Below, piece after piece: positions 48,101 through 59,149 of a stretch of 64,000 bases of DNA. A program made the position numbers and the translations under genes. This stretch comes from Eretmocerus hayati. Taxonomy: Eukaryota; Arthropoda; Insecta; Hymenoptera; Aphelinidae. The stretch covers positions 102,953,338 through 103,017,337 of the forward strand of contig CM056744.1 of the NCBI GenBank assembly GCA_029851415.1. The letters run 5' to 3'. The notes under the pieces were generated by a model, which ran no database searches, was not told the origin of the DNA, and saw only the letters and a program-made list of their open reading frames with translations. Position 1 is the stretch's first letter. The number at the start of each line of letters is the position of its first letter.

Positions 48101-50521
48101 CTCGATCACTGCTCCCGATCATTACTTGTGAGGGGTCAAATAGCGCAATTTCTTACGGTCTTAATTCAATCGTATTTTCGTCTCAATTCTGTAGAGCTAT
48201 CAGTGATTTAGAGTAATCCGAGGTGAATAATCTTTCTTATGATACCACGTGTAATCTCGAACAGTTTTAAGTCTCACGCTCTTAATCTTCCTACATTAGT
48301 TTGAAGTGAATTGTTGTATTCTACTCTTTGCTTGATTACGATTCAGTTTGAAACCCTCATGCCCTCAACACAGATCTTGAGTTGACAGAATAGTTCCAGG
48401 ATCTCCCTATACTTTTTGGGTGCATCTCAAGGAAATAGAATAGCCCTACAAGAAGAAGAAAGTGGTTTGAGTCTAGGGTCCGATCCAGGAACCGGTTGAG
48501 AGAGGGAGGTGGCGTAGAATTTTCCAGGTATACGCGCTTGCCCAAGTTCTCTACGCAAATTTGTTTTCTCTTAGGAGAAGGGAGGTTGCCCCACCACCCT
48601 CCTCTGGATCCTCGCCTATTTGAGCCTGAACCAACTCTTTCGAATTGTTATTAATACAGTTAGAGATTTTTGACTCCAAATCCGAGGTCGGTGTGCACCG
48701 ATCTCACTGTTTTTTCCTCTTTTTTCTCTTCTGAACGATGCAATTTCCCGATGTCGGTTTTTTGGGCCACTGAATACGAATCCGATACTCTCTGTTAACT
48801 AAGTATCACACGAGCCTAGGATGTTGACTATAACTTCCATCCAATGATAAAAATTTGATTTTTGACATCAAATTCAAGGAGAGTACAGCGTTCTGAGCCC
48901 TTGGAACATGTGTTTCAAGAATTTTTTGAATGATTACTAGAAAGCCTACCAATGAGACTCATAAGTATTTGATGAAGCTGACTGCCAGACGTTTTATCAA
49001 ACTCTCAACTTGGTGATCTTCGGGGTAACCTACTGACCCACCAACTCACTGATCTCCCATACAAATGACCAAATCGTCGATCTGTGAAATTTTGACTCTT
49101 GACCTTCTGGCTGACCTAACAACTCACTAACGTACTGATCTGATGTAAGACCTACCAATAAACTGACTTACTGATCTGCCATATGACCCAGCAACCCGTC
49201 GACCTTGTGCACCCCAGATGACTTTCCAAACCAACGATTTACTGACCTGCCATATGACCCGTCAATCCACTGACCTACTGGATCAGTCACCGTTCTACTG
49301 AACTGACATATGATCCAGTAACCTACGAATCTGATGACCTGCCTTATGATCCACTGACCTTATTCATAACCCATCGAATCTCCAATGCGTTGGTTGGCTA
49401 CATGACCTTCCAATCCGTCCATCTCATGACCTTCCAGATGATCCACAAACCAATGACATGGCCTTTCAACCCTCCGACTCATCGGTCTCCTGACCTCCTA
49501 GATGACTTGTTGGCCTGCATTTGACTCGCCAACCCGTGTCCCTAGTAACCTTTATGATGACCTGATAACGAAGATAAGCGGTTCGTATGACGGGCAAGTA
49601 GGTCATATGGCACATCAACAAATCGACAGGTCAGCAGGTCATTTGGCAGGCCAATAGTTTGAGGATCGATGGATTGTGAGGCCATTTGTCAGGTCAATAG
49701 ATCAACAGGTCACATGGTAGGTCAGTAGGTCGTTTGGTTGTTAGGCCTTCCAGATGATCATCGACTCGACAGTTTCATTTTTGTCGTTTGGCAAGCCAGC
49801 GTGTTGAAGTAGTCCTCTATTCATTGAGTGCTAATTTGAATCTCTAGAAACCACTCAAAAAATCTATGAACACATGATTGAACGTAGACAATTGGTCTCT
49901 TTCTGAATCGGATGTCAAAAATCAGATTCTTGTATCTGAGGTATTCTTATGGTCAATAACTCAGGCTCCGGAGATAGTAGATGGTATATCGCTTCGGATA
50001 TGTATTAAGCAACCCGAAAAACCTTGGAAATGAAAGTTCACTTTTTCCACGTTTTGATCAATGTTGACCTTAGAATATCGAGAAAAAAACGATGAGTTCC
50101 GTCATACCGATCACGGATGTGGAATCAGCAACCTAGAAAACGGTATTGATAACATAGGAGGAACGATGGGTCAAAGCCCTTTCTTGTACTTTCGTGGAAC
50201 TGCGGAAATTGGAAATTGAGTATTCCCTGTGAGTAGATCAAAAAGAACAAGAACTCATCAAGTTGATTATTGAATCATTATTGCGGTGATTTGAATATTG
50301 ATCCACCACGAAATTTGGAAGGGAATTGAAGGTCGCAACCTCAAGAAATCCTCAAATCTACAACCGCAAGAAAAGTAGAATAACTTCGAAGCACTGGTCG
50401 AATATAATTGAAGATTAAAATCACTCAAGTACTCACCTATAGGAAGAGGAGTTGTTGTACTAGTGGCTGCAATGAATTGATTGTACGAGACGAAAATTAT
50501 TAAAATAATGAGTGAATCCAT
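41997..50521 (-). CDS. Zinc-finger gene B: five-exon C2H2 protein with signal-peptide-like leader (~452 aa)
   Basis: Minus-strand exons are 50521-50437, 47094-46249, 44920-44804, 42389-42270 and 42187-41997 (stop TGA). All junctions have GT/AG ends, all introns are phase 1, and the spliced length is 1359 nt without internal stops. Exon 1 encodes MDSLIILIIFVSYNQFIAA, a good signal-peptide shape (acidic Asp2, hydrophobic 4-11, Ala-Ala near 18-19), then TSTTTPLPI. Exon 2 encodes seven C2H2 fingers. Exons 3-5 are acidic and end EESDEFLE. Gene A is the paralogue in the opposite orientation. A secreted C2H2 protein is unusual, since the family normally acts in the nucleus of the cell that makes it. 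Alternatives are that the leader is a membrane anchor, that it is cleaved but retained, or that more phase-1 exons exist in intron 1. Confidence 0.83.
42270..42389 (-). CDS. Gene B exon 4
   Basis: 120 bp, the same length as in gene A. Contains CNQEEM. Acceptor GTTGATAG, donor C|GTAAGG. The following intron is only 82 bp. Confidence 0.78.
42525..43506. repeat. Tandem plus inverted repeat region in intron 3 of gene B
   Basis: Two direct units about 375 bp apart share AAAACTCGAnAAT, CCAGGTATCA and GTCTCCTAGAAT blocks (42530 and 42905). Arms at about 42837-42960 and 43385-43506 are inverted: TCTAGTTTGGGAAGG faces CCTTCCCAAGCTAGA. Near 42490 a TACAGGGTGTCTCAAAAGTA end resembles a Tc1/mariner terminus, but its partner was not found. 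Confidence 0.7.
43945..44485. repeat. Dispersed repeat B, copy 3 (intron 3 of gene B)
   Basis: It starts with CAGAACCGCAACCAGACACG, as in copies 1 and 2, and keeps the GGTGTGAGCATCGA block. The 3' part after about 44485 differs and instead joins dispersed repeat C. Confidence 0.75.
44484..44700. repeat. Dispersed repeat C, inverted relative to 12293-12490
   Basis: TGACTCCCTTTTTGATGATA matches the reverse complement of the copy at about 12450. No protein family is recognised. Confidence 0.55.
44804..44920 (-). CDS. Gene B exon 3
   Basis: 117 bp, acceptor ATTTCAG, donor G|GTGAGA. It encodes GHNNFANGAIPP..., aligning with GFNILANDEISS of gene A exon 3. It is 39 bp shorter than in A, so this segment varies in length. 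Confidence 0.75.
45138..46083. mobile_element. Foldback element FB1, copy 3 (intron 2 of gene B)
   Basis: It is the reverse complement of 37331-38280, with ends TAGAGAATCGGCTTCGTAC and GTACGAAGCCGATTCGCTA. Flanking intron sequence is shared with 37215-38345, so one of the two arose by segmental duplication rather than independent insertion. Confidence 0.87.
46249..47094 (-). CDS. Gene B exon 2: seven C2H2 zinc fingers
   Basis: Acceptor TTGTAG; the first residues GPSSGKCQGE match GPSRGQGQEE of gene A. Fingers begin CRTCSEPF, CKICSKRF, CNDCYARF, CEICGKKL, CEFCDKKF, CQLCAKVF and CELCGKGY. They correspond to A fingers 1, 3, 4, 5, 6, 7 and 8. An acidic tail with NGCLENTSE leads to the donor G|GTGAGTAATGG, identical to that of A. 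Most inter-finger linkers depart from TGEKPY. Confidence 0.93.
47191..48018. mobile_element. pogo/Tigger-like MITE in intron 1 of gene B
   Basis: Ends CAGACGTCCCTTGGTAACCG and (inverted) CGGTTACCAAGAGACGCCTG are flanked by TA on both sides (47189-47190 and 48019-48020). The CAGnCGTCCCTnGGT wording is typical of pogo/Tigger termini. Near the left end GGTAACCGCGGTTT recurs three times. A 19-C run lies at 47932-47950. A 138-codon plus-strand frame covers its left part but shows no transposase motif. Confidence 0.85.
48770..49940. repeat. Large inverted repeat of degenerate ~40-bp units (intron 1 of gene B)
   Basis: From about 49070 to 49560 the plus strand repeats CTGACCTGCCATATGACCC-like words. 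From about 49590 to 49760 the complement (GGTCATATGGCA) is repeated. Outer parts also pair, with GATTTTTGACATC at about 48858 facing GATGTCAAAAATC at about 49910. The arrangement resembles the mirrored array at 41059-41714. Confidence 0.7.
50437..50521 (-). CDS. Gene B exon 1: signal-peptide-like leader
   Basis: 28 codons, ATG at 50521-50519, donor G|GTGAGT. The hydrophobic core LIILIIFV and a small-residue IAA motif before TSTTTPLPI fit a cleavable signal peptide. Exon length, phase and tail are identical to those of gene A exon 1. The start of intron 1 is also alignable between the copies, which shows that the exon belongs to the duplicated gene. Confidence 0.78.
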
Positions 50522-50590
50522 CTTTTATGAAGATTGAGTAAGTATCTGACGATCTAGAGCAACGAATTAAACTTATTAGTGTTATACATG
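50522..50590 (-). promoter_or_regulatory. TATA box and short leader of gene B
   Basis: TATAA at 50586-50582 on the minus strand, 65 bp before the ATG. Downstream words AACACT, TTGCTC, CAGATAC and AAAAGATG are shared with gene A at matching spacing. Confidence 0.72.
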
Positions 50591-50821
50591 TTATCAGCGT
50601 GGTGTAGTATTCGATGATTCTATCTCGTTCATGTAGCTTCCCATTTCTGTTTGAGTTTTAGTAAATTATTTGCACACGCTGAAATAAATCATACTATTTC
50701 TTAATGATCTTTTTATTCACATATCATCCACCAACGAATCGAAATTTTGAGCTCTGAATAGAGATATTTCGCACTGTAAAGTCTAGAATTCAACGCGATT
50801 TGTAATAACTCTGAATACCTA

Positions 50822-51744
50822 CACTACCGGTCAAAAGTTTAAGCTCACCCAAAAATTTTTTTTTCAATTTTGTGAGTTGAACTACTCGGCTCTATTTGAC
50901 CGTAGAGGACTCTTCCGGAGCTCATTTTAATGGTTTTTTCACGTACTTTAAGATGGCACTATTCATTTTTATCCTTACGGATCGGGATCTTTCCAATTTG
51001 AGCTTGGAAAAGTGTCTATTTCAACGATTTTTCAGAGAATCTTTTGGCTCCTGCCAATTTGAGCCACATGAATGTTTCAATATGGGAGTTGTGGGATACA
51101 AAAGTACCAGTCTAGAGCTTCAGAATCCGTTTTTGAACGTTCCTCTACGCCACTTCCAGTCCGAGCTATGACACTTTCTCTGAGGGAAGATTTTTCGCAA
51201 AAACTAGCACCTGGATTCAAAAATGACGAGAAAATTCACTTTTTGGGGCATATTTCAAAGGTTCCTCGTTTCCTTATTCAAGATGTTGATAAAATATGAC
51301 AGAAATGATGATTATACTTCATAAAAATGCGTCTCTGTATCTCTCTCGACTTGGAGTGCTAGTTTTTCCGAAAAATCTTCCCTCAGAGAAAGTGCCATAG
51401 CTCGGACTGGAAGTGGCGTAGAGGGGCGTTCAAAAACGGATTTTGAAGCTCTAGACTGGTACTTTCGTATCCCACAACTCCCATATTGAAACATTCATGT
51501 GGCTCAAATTGGCAGGAGCCAAAAGATTCTCCCAAAAATCGTTGAAATTGGCACTTTTCCAAGCTCAAATTGGAAAGATCCCGATCCGTACGGATAAAAA
51601 TGAATTATGCCATCTTAAAATACGTGCAAAAACCTTCAAAATGAGTTCCAGAAGAGTCCTCTACGGTCAAATAGAGCCGAGTAGTTCAACGCACAAAATC
51701 GAAAAAAAATTTTTTGGGTGAGCTCAAACTTTTGACCGGTAGTG
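50822..51744. mobile_element. Tc1/mariner-like foldback MITE
   Basis: Ends CACTACCGGTCAAAAGTTT and (inverted) AAACTTTTGACCGGTAGTG, flanked by TA at 50820-50821 and 51745-51746. Arms of more than 400 bp pair almost throughout, for example GAGGACTCTTCCGGAGCTC facing GAGTTCCAGAAGAGTCCTC. It lies about 230 bp upstream of the gene B promoter. Frames inside it are mirror images and not genes. Confidence 0.92.
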
Positions 51745-51746
51745 TA

Positions 51747-52745
51747 TTCATCCTACTATTTTGAATATACCCACGCTTGATCATTATTCTTCTATTAGAA
51801 ATGCTACTTCAAGACAAGGCCGGGGTCTGACGGTATGTTGGATTTTTTGTCTTCATTTTAATGGAATTCTATTGCGTACCGCAATTCTGACCTGCAATCT
51901 ATTGACGCATACAAAAGTCCATGTGATTTACGGTCAACCTAGCAAGTCTCATTTCACAAATTTGATGATAGAAAATCTGTCATCTTGATGAATTATTCCT
52001 ACAAGAGATTCAAGGGGATGTGGAGAGATTCGTGAGAAAAATGAATTCTTGTTGTCGTCAGCATATAAATGAAATCATTCAATCTTATTTTCGAATCATG
52101 CCGATCTCTATTCTCTATCCACTCATTACAACTCAAATCAATTATTTTAGCGATACTGACTCGTCCCATCAATTTGAGAAGTCTTTCGTATCCTCGTCAT
52201 GTCTAGTTTCCAAATTTCCCGTGATTATCCATTAATGTCTGTGATTGGATGAAAATCTAAATTTGACCATTATCGTATGACTGTTCTTTTATTATTTTAC
52301 TATAATGATTCATCATATCTTTTGGTGTTGAAACAGCTGAAATAACAAGAGTAATTCTCGTATCAGTACAGATCAAGATATGAGCTACTCATAATTCGTA
52401 TTTAAATGTGAAATCTGTTCGAAAGCCTGAAATTAAAGTGCCGGATCAGATTATTTTGAACTGGTACACCTTTCATTCGTTTTAACGTATTGGAAAATTG
52501 AAATTTACTGCGATGATAGAAAATTTGAGATAGAAAATTTTTTCGACCTTGAAATGACTGCGATCAGCTCTTCCTGAAAGAAATTGATGAAAATTTAAAC
52601 CTTTCTAATGAGAATATACCCGAGTATTTGAAATTGAAGTATATCAATATATCACTACAACCAGCACGAGGGCGTTATTAAGATGAGGTACTCATTCATT
52701 TTATTCAAGGAATACATTGAGGATCACATTAGTAATATTCAGAAT
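51747..52745. other. Unassigned intergenic sequence
   Basis: No gene or repeat could be supported. Confidence 0.4.
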
Positions 52746-52878
52746 AGTATATTATGATACAAGGGCGCAAACGATGGTTTTCGCACTTCAAGTGACTTTT
52801 TTGGGCCCGAGCCGCAAGCGAGGGTCTGAATAGTCACGAGAAAGCGAAAACCGTTGCGCCCGAGTATCATACTATGCT
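52746..52878. mobile_element. Small foldback element
   Basis: AGTATATTATGATACAAGGG at the left faces the right end GAGTATCATACTATGCT, and GCGCAAACGATGGTTTTCGC faces GCGAAAACCGTTGCGC. The core contains a GCCGCAAGCGAGGG motif like those seen at other foldbacks in this window. Confidence 0.75.
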
Positions 52879-52937
52879 TTTTGTTCTTTTGTGAGCAAAT
52901 GAGAAGCGACAAACAGTGTGCAAATGGCTCATTTGCG

Positions 52938-52980
52938 CACAAACGATCAAAAATATATATTTTTGATCGTCTGTGTACAT
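52938..52980. repeat. AT-rich palindrome
   Basis: ACGATCAAAAATATATATTT runs into ATTTTTGATCGT, giving a 30-bp near-perfect palindrome centred near 52960. It may be a cruciform-prone remnant. Confidence 0.7.
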
Positions 52981-53062
52981 GCCCCGCAAAGTTTGAATAA
53001 TCCCGCCAAAGAGTCACTCAGCGATCTCAACAACTACAGATGGAACACAGAGCTTGCAAACC

Positions 53063-53225
53063 ATGTACACTTGGCGTCAACAGATACTTTCCGAAGGTGC
53101 AGGGGATCCTTTCCTGCGAGCGAGCTTCTGATGTCTTCACCACACAGGGACAGTATATATTTAGATGGCCGCAGGAGAGGATCCCCTGCACCTTCGGAAA
53201 GTATCTGTTGACTCCAAGTGTACAT
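53063..53225. mobile_element. ~165-bp hairpin MITE, copy 2
   Basis: Ends ATGTACACTTGGCGTCAACA and (inverted) TGTTGACTCCAAGTGTACAT. The inner core is inverted relative to the copy at 34251-34417. High similarity between copies suggests fairly recent activity. Confidence 0.9.
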
Positions 53226-56200
53226 TCAGATCCTAGCCATGTGCACCTCGCCTTTATGGTGTTCCGTCTAGGCCAAAATGGAGATTTTCTCTTGGTGATA
53301 TATTCAGTTTGAACTAATTTAATGTAAAACTTTATTCTCCTGTAATCGATCTTTATTCCTTTGAATGACATGTTCCCACGAATATTTCCAAATATTGCAA
53401 TGATTTTTCAGAAAAATCAATGACTCATCATCGTTTTTCCTGGAAACTAGAAAAATTCCCACTTTCTTCCATGTATGTCGCATATAGTAGATAGAAATTA
53501 TCGTCTCTGATTGCTCTCTCTCTCGAAATTATAGCACACTGATTCAAACGAATCCTTCTGCCTACAACCACTACTCTAAAATCTGAAGCAGACCTTTTGC
53601 AATCACGAAATAAATTTTGACATATCGAACTTGAAGTAATGGATACACGTTAGTACACTCGCTCACTTGGAAACTCCTATCCATATACGAGAAATATATG
53701 TCATGGCTTCCTCTAACGACCAACTCTCACGCTTCATTTGTTCGCTGAGCAGTGGTGTCGTGTCGTACGATTTCGCAGAGTTTGCAAATTTTGGGAGACT
53801 CTAGATTTATACCCGTATGGTACGGGGAAATGTTATAGTTTTGCTGATGGTTCAAGTTTGACGGGTGAGAGAGCCCGTAACGAATGGTTTGTGACGAGTG
53901 GAGCTATTTCTGAATCAATAGAATGATTGATCGAGTTCATTCTTTGTGACGGGTTTGATTGATGATTTGACCCATAAGATAGATTACGTCGTATGTGATT
54001 CGTCAATTTTGATGGTTGGTATGGGTGATCTTTTTTATATCAAAGGTATGGAGGTTTAGTTTGAAGTTGGTTGATTGACTGGAAATGGGAGAGAAGTTTG
54101 ATGTCGGACTAATTGTAGAATAGTATTTTATGATACTGAACGTAGGTGCGTAGTTTTGTATACGAAGAACAGTTTATGGAACGAGCGGAGTGAGTGCTAT
54201 AAGTCCTTCGTAATAAAACAATCAATCTGCATGCTTTCTCATTCGATTTTTTGTAGCACGAGAATTTGAAGGGCATAATCAAAGTTGTGAATTTCAGGTT
54301 AAAGGGCTATGGAATTGCCCTTATCCTAGTGAATGATTCAATTATCACTCATAACATCTCTTAGATCGGAAACATCAGAGATATTTGAGTGATTTTTGTA
54401 CCTCATCAGGATATTTAGATTATTCCCAACTTCACCGACCTAGGGAACCGCATGGAAGCTGGGTCTAGTGACTGATACGTGACTTGGTGGTGTCTATCCG
54501 TAGACATCTATCTCAAGCACTCGACAGACTGACATGAGTAGAGATAAATTTGTTCCATAGAGATTTGATGTAATATCTCTATCTATGGTTTGATATTCAT
54601 CTTTGTCACAGCTGGTCACTGTCTTAGAATGAACTTCTTGGATGTTTGTTACACACATAAGTGTGTGTTTCTAAGTGCGAAAATTTATGCAGAGGAATTG
54701 AAAATTCTCAATATGAATTGATGGAATGTTATACTTAGCATTTTATATGCAATCACATGCATTTTGCATGCATCAGTGGAGATTTAAATTCCTAAATACA
54801 CTACTGCAGCGTACTTTCCAAAACTGCACCCTGAATACTGTTTCAATACGTCTTCCTGAGATTTACACCGTAAATGTGCATCCTGGCAAGCCTAGTTATG
54901 TATATTACTTAAATACCTTGCATTCATATGCACCCAAAGAGTGGGTGCATTTGTTATGCAGTGATATGAACAAACAGATGGCTGAACCAGGACATTCGAC
55001 TGTGAGCGGAGGGAAGGCAAACACTGCTGTTGTCCAAATAGAGATTTCAGAACAGATGAATCTTCATTACTGCTCACTTCTATACCTCAAAAATGCCAGG
55101 ATCTGGTATCCGTTGAGGCAAGAAAGCAGTTGAGCTCTAAATACTGAGTGGGGTTGCTTCCATCGAAGCGTCCCATCATCAACAGACAAGTATCTGAAAG
55201 TATGTAATAGATAATATTCAGGAACAGTATCCAGTCCACATCATTTTGCAGAGGTGAATTCTGCATCACTTTGGAACTTATTCATTGTTAGATTCTGGAA
55301 AATGTCAATTTTTAGACATGATATTCTCCAACGATTCAAATTTGGGCCTTTTCATAAGACCTCAAAATGTAGATTACAGATCTGATACTTACCCAATCTG
55401 AACACTTGAAAAGTTGTATGATTCCTAAATACTGTAAGTATTAGGGACAGTGGAGAGAAACAGATTGACCTCTAAGGAAGCACCTATGGGAGGCCAAGAG
55501 TCGACACGGGTGATCAAGTTCTGCATGCATCTTGAAGCATAAATTTTCTCAAGGATTAAATAACTAATTCTCATACATAATAGGATAAAGGCATGAGTCA
55601 GGCTCGGTATGATTCATAAAAGCTAAAAATATTGAGTCGTGCATGGTCCTACATTTTTTGTAGTACATAACCTGATGCTCAAGTTTAACGATATTCTTCA
55701 GAGAATAACTGAAAACCATGAAGCTTATTACAACACAACAATCAGGTAAATCTTACCATACATGGGCAGTTCAGAGCATGAATTGATTGGCCAACTCACT
55801 TTACTCTTACTGAGTGTACATGCTGGATGTAGTAATTGTCTAATCGGACAAACACACCATATGGACCTTGAAATTCTCCAAGGGTAGCCAAGGACTGCTC
55901 AAAAAGTTGCTATGAGCCTACACTAATTTCCTGAAGAGTGCAGTTATACTTCCAGAAACTCTGGATGAGTTTCGAGGAAGAACGTAGAACTTCATCTTAA
56001 ACTCCGAGGTTCTGGGGATTACAAAAAATCAAGAAAATGTCTTTAATGACAACTCAAACCAATTCTATCAGGAAGATCATGATTTTCATGATCTGTTGAA
56101 AACAAAGACTTCTATTTGAGGTCTGATCCATGAGGAAAATCTCCAACATTGGAAGTGTTGACATCTAGCCCCACTCAAACACACAGCATTGGCAGCCGAC

Positions 56201-56497
56201 TTATAACCTCGCGCATTAGAAAAATATACGACCTAGCTAGTTGGTTTTGGGCGTAATAGATCCACAATGACCTCAGGCATGACCGACGTGCATCATTTTC
56301 AGAAGAAATGTGCGATTTATTTTGAAACTCACGTGCGAAGAAACCGGCATGCATGATGCAAGCAGTCGGCGCCGACCGGGCGTATTGCTGATGGTTGCAT
56401 GGGGGACACCGATACGAGCCGATATGGTCTCACAATTTCACTTTTCACTGGCCAAATACACAATCACCGCCACCCGGAGTGCTTGTATACACTACAC
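53226..56497. other. Unassigned; contains a 135-codon open frame
   Basis: The longest frame (54726-55133, plus strand) is not recognisable and has no supporting promoter or splice signals. No repeat pairing was found in most of the stretch. The phrase GAACGAGCGGAGTGAGTGC near 54180 resembles foldback cores elsewhere. Confidence 0.35.
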
Positions 56498-57675
56498 GGT
56501 GAGCCGGAAGGACGAAAAAGGTCAAATTGCGTGAAGGTCAGGAATTCTTCTGAGGTATGTCTCGGGATCACCTTGACACCATTTTCCAACAAAAACGAAA
56601 ATATTCCATCGAGGGTTTTTCAAATAAAGTCGATTCCTCCATTTTTGCCACATTTTTCGAAATTATGATTTGGCTTTACGGTTATGTATCTCATATCCGG
56701 CCTCTGAAAATCAGGAGAGTACATGAATTCGACGTGGAAAGGTCTAATCTTTTGGATTACGGAGTCAGAATTAGGCCCAAAAGGTGCACAGGTCGTTAAA
56801 GTCTCAGTAAAAGCGAAGGACCTCGATTTTTGAGGAACATTCTTTCTAAATGTATGGATACCGTTCCTGGTAATCGTAGGGAGGGTCGAAATTCATCTGT
56901 TAATCATACTAGCCCTGTGTTGGAAGGTACTATGTCATTGGTTAAGGGCATACAGAATGCACTGCTTCCTATTATTCAAATTCGCGCCCAGATACAGTCG
57001 ATAACCATAATCCTCGACGAGTTGAAACTGACGCTGGAATCAAGGAGTTCTATATATAAGCTGGAATCGAGACAAGGAAATGTAGCAAACAGACATTGGA
57101 ATTCTCAAAGAGATTGACAAACCTTCTTTTGTTGAGAAAAAGACATTTTGAGTATCACCACGCCAGTTGCTCACAGGGGATGTTCCTCTCAGGGCTCCGA
57201 AAACCCTTCTCAGATAAGAAAATCGAGAAGTTAGATAAGAATACATAGATGTATCTTGATTCTCCCAAGAAAAAACGTAAAGGTCCGCACTAGTGATGAC
57301 CAGAAATAATCTTTGTCGTTCCCAAGAGATTCATTCATTTAAACCGAGATTCTTCACCTTCACTGAGACTCCAACGACCTAGGCACCTTTTGGGCCTAAT
57401 TCTGACTCCGTAATTCGAAAAATTAGACCTTTTCACGTCGAATTCATGTAATCTCCTGATTTCCAGAGGCCGGATTTACGATACAGAACTATGGAGCGAA
57501 ATCATAATTTCGAAAAATACGACAAAAAATGGAGAAGTTGACTCCATTTGAAAAACCCTCGATGAAATATTTTCGTTTCTGTTGGGGAATGATATCGAGG
57601 TGATCCCGAAACATACTCCAGAGGAATTCCTGACGTTCACGCAACTTGACCTTTTTCACCCTTCCGGCTCACCGT
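56498..57675. mobile_element. 1.2-kb foldback element
   Basis: Left arm 56498-56796 and right arm 57374-57675 are reverse complements with substitutions. GGTGAGCCGGAAGG faces the right-arm end CCTTCCGGCTCACC, and AATTAGGCCCAAAAGGTGC faces GCACCTTTTGGGCCTAATT. The 580-bp centre has a 95-codon open frame (56830-57117) with no family resemblance. Confidence 0.82.
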
Positions 57676-59149
57676 GACTAGCCAACACATCCGGGGCACT
57701 CGCTGGGGCACCCGGAGGCCCTAAACCATCTACGCGATGCCAGCCGAGAATGAACAATTTGCAGAAGCAGCAAGCTGCTTGCTGACGTCGGCTGCTACGT
57801 GAGCCACACGGACACGAGGGCTAAGTCGGCAAGACAATTTTTTGCTGGCAGATTATATGTTTTCACAAAAGATTTTTAGTTCTCTTGTTGAGCTGGAAAC
57901 TTGATGAAGGCTGTCTCTTTTAAATATCTTAATGAGCTGCAATCAGCTGTTTAGCGGGAGGCGAGACGCCCAGCTCACACGCGTTTGTTCACATTTACAG
58001 TCTCCATGCAGTGTTGATACTAACTGATTTTTCACAATTCTTGGAAGATAATTGAGTGGAAAAGGACTCTACAGGCGTCTTCATGTGGATCAAATTTAAC
58101 CTCAGAATAGATTTTGGGGTCGATTGATTTTGGTTTTGAGGGAAAACGGTGGAACCTGCGTACGGCAGCTACCACTTTGTAGACGAAGGTTCCATGGCAT
58201 TTTTCCAAAATGAAAGGAATCAACCTGAAAATTGAGGAGAAAGTAGCTCTGATCCCTACCGAGATGCCCGTAGACGAGATTTCTCAAACGATTGAGTATT
58301 TAGCGAGCAATAAATTTTTTTGTGCTGAGAACCGAGGTCGGTAAAGGTAGAGCTTCGGTACTTCATCGATCCTACGAGTAATGCTACAGTATAAGAATGA
58401 CGGCAATTTTCTAGATCAACAAAAATTTCCATTCCAACCACCGTGAGCATTCCTAACACGTTCCACTGATCTCAAATTAAGAGGCCGTATTTCGATTCCC
58501 AAATCAGGCTAACGGTATCCGGAGTTACGAGCTCACCCATTTCTCATCAATCTCAACCGTGAGTAATCGCCAAATTTTAAATCAACATCTCTGTATAGTT
58601 CATGGTCCCAGAACTGTAAGTTACAGTTATCATGTCATTTTTTGATACAGCTATGAGCTACATCTGTAAAGTTCATCAACACCTTCTCTGCGATGGGCCC
58701 CACGCGTCCAACTCTGTGTGCGGTGGTGATCAAAATCCCATTAAATGGGCCCCAACGTTGGGACCCATCGCACACAGGACCCGAACGCGTTTTTCGCCGT
58801 CGCAGTGAACGTGTTAACCATACAGCGATGGTAGAGTTGGGTTTGATGTGAAAATAATGAAGAAGTTATGACGTCAGTACTGCTAAGATAGTTCTGAAGT
58901 CTTATCAAGAATGGTAAAACCGAAACGGATTCCTGAGTTGTCGTCGGTCGTACTGTGCCTCATGAGAATGCATATTCATTTCTCTAACATTACACGAAAC
59001 CTAGGCAGAATGTTTCTTCTAAAGTTCCCTGCCAATAGAGAATTTCCAATGGTTATTTGATGAATACTCTCGTGTCGTCTTTCTTACGTCTTGGTAATTT
59101 AATTTTGAGGTATGTAATCATGGTTAAAAGAAGAATCATCCAGATTGAC
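57676..59149. other. Unassigned; small GC-rich inverted repeat near 58690-58775
   Basis: TGCGATGGGCCCC near 58690 faces GGGACCCATCGCA near 58760, and GTGTGCGGTGG faces CCATCGCACAC. Nothing else is recognised. Confidence 0.4.

Noticed and set aside
54726..55133. 135-codon frame as a gene
   Set aside because: No recognisable motif, no promoter or splice partner, and no paralogue in the window.
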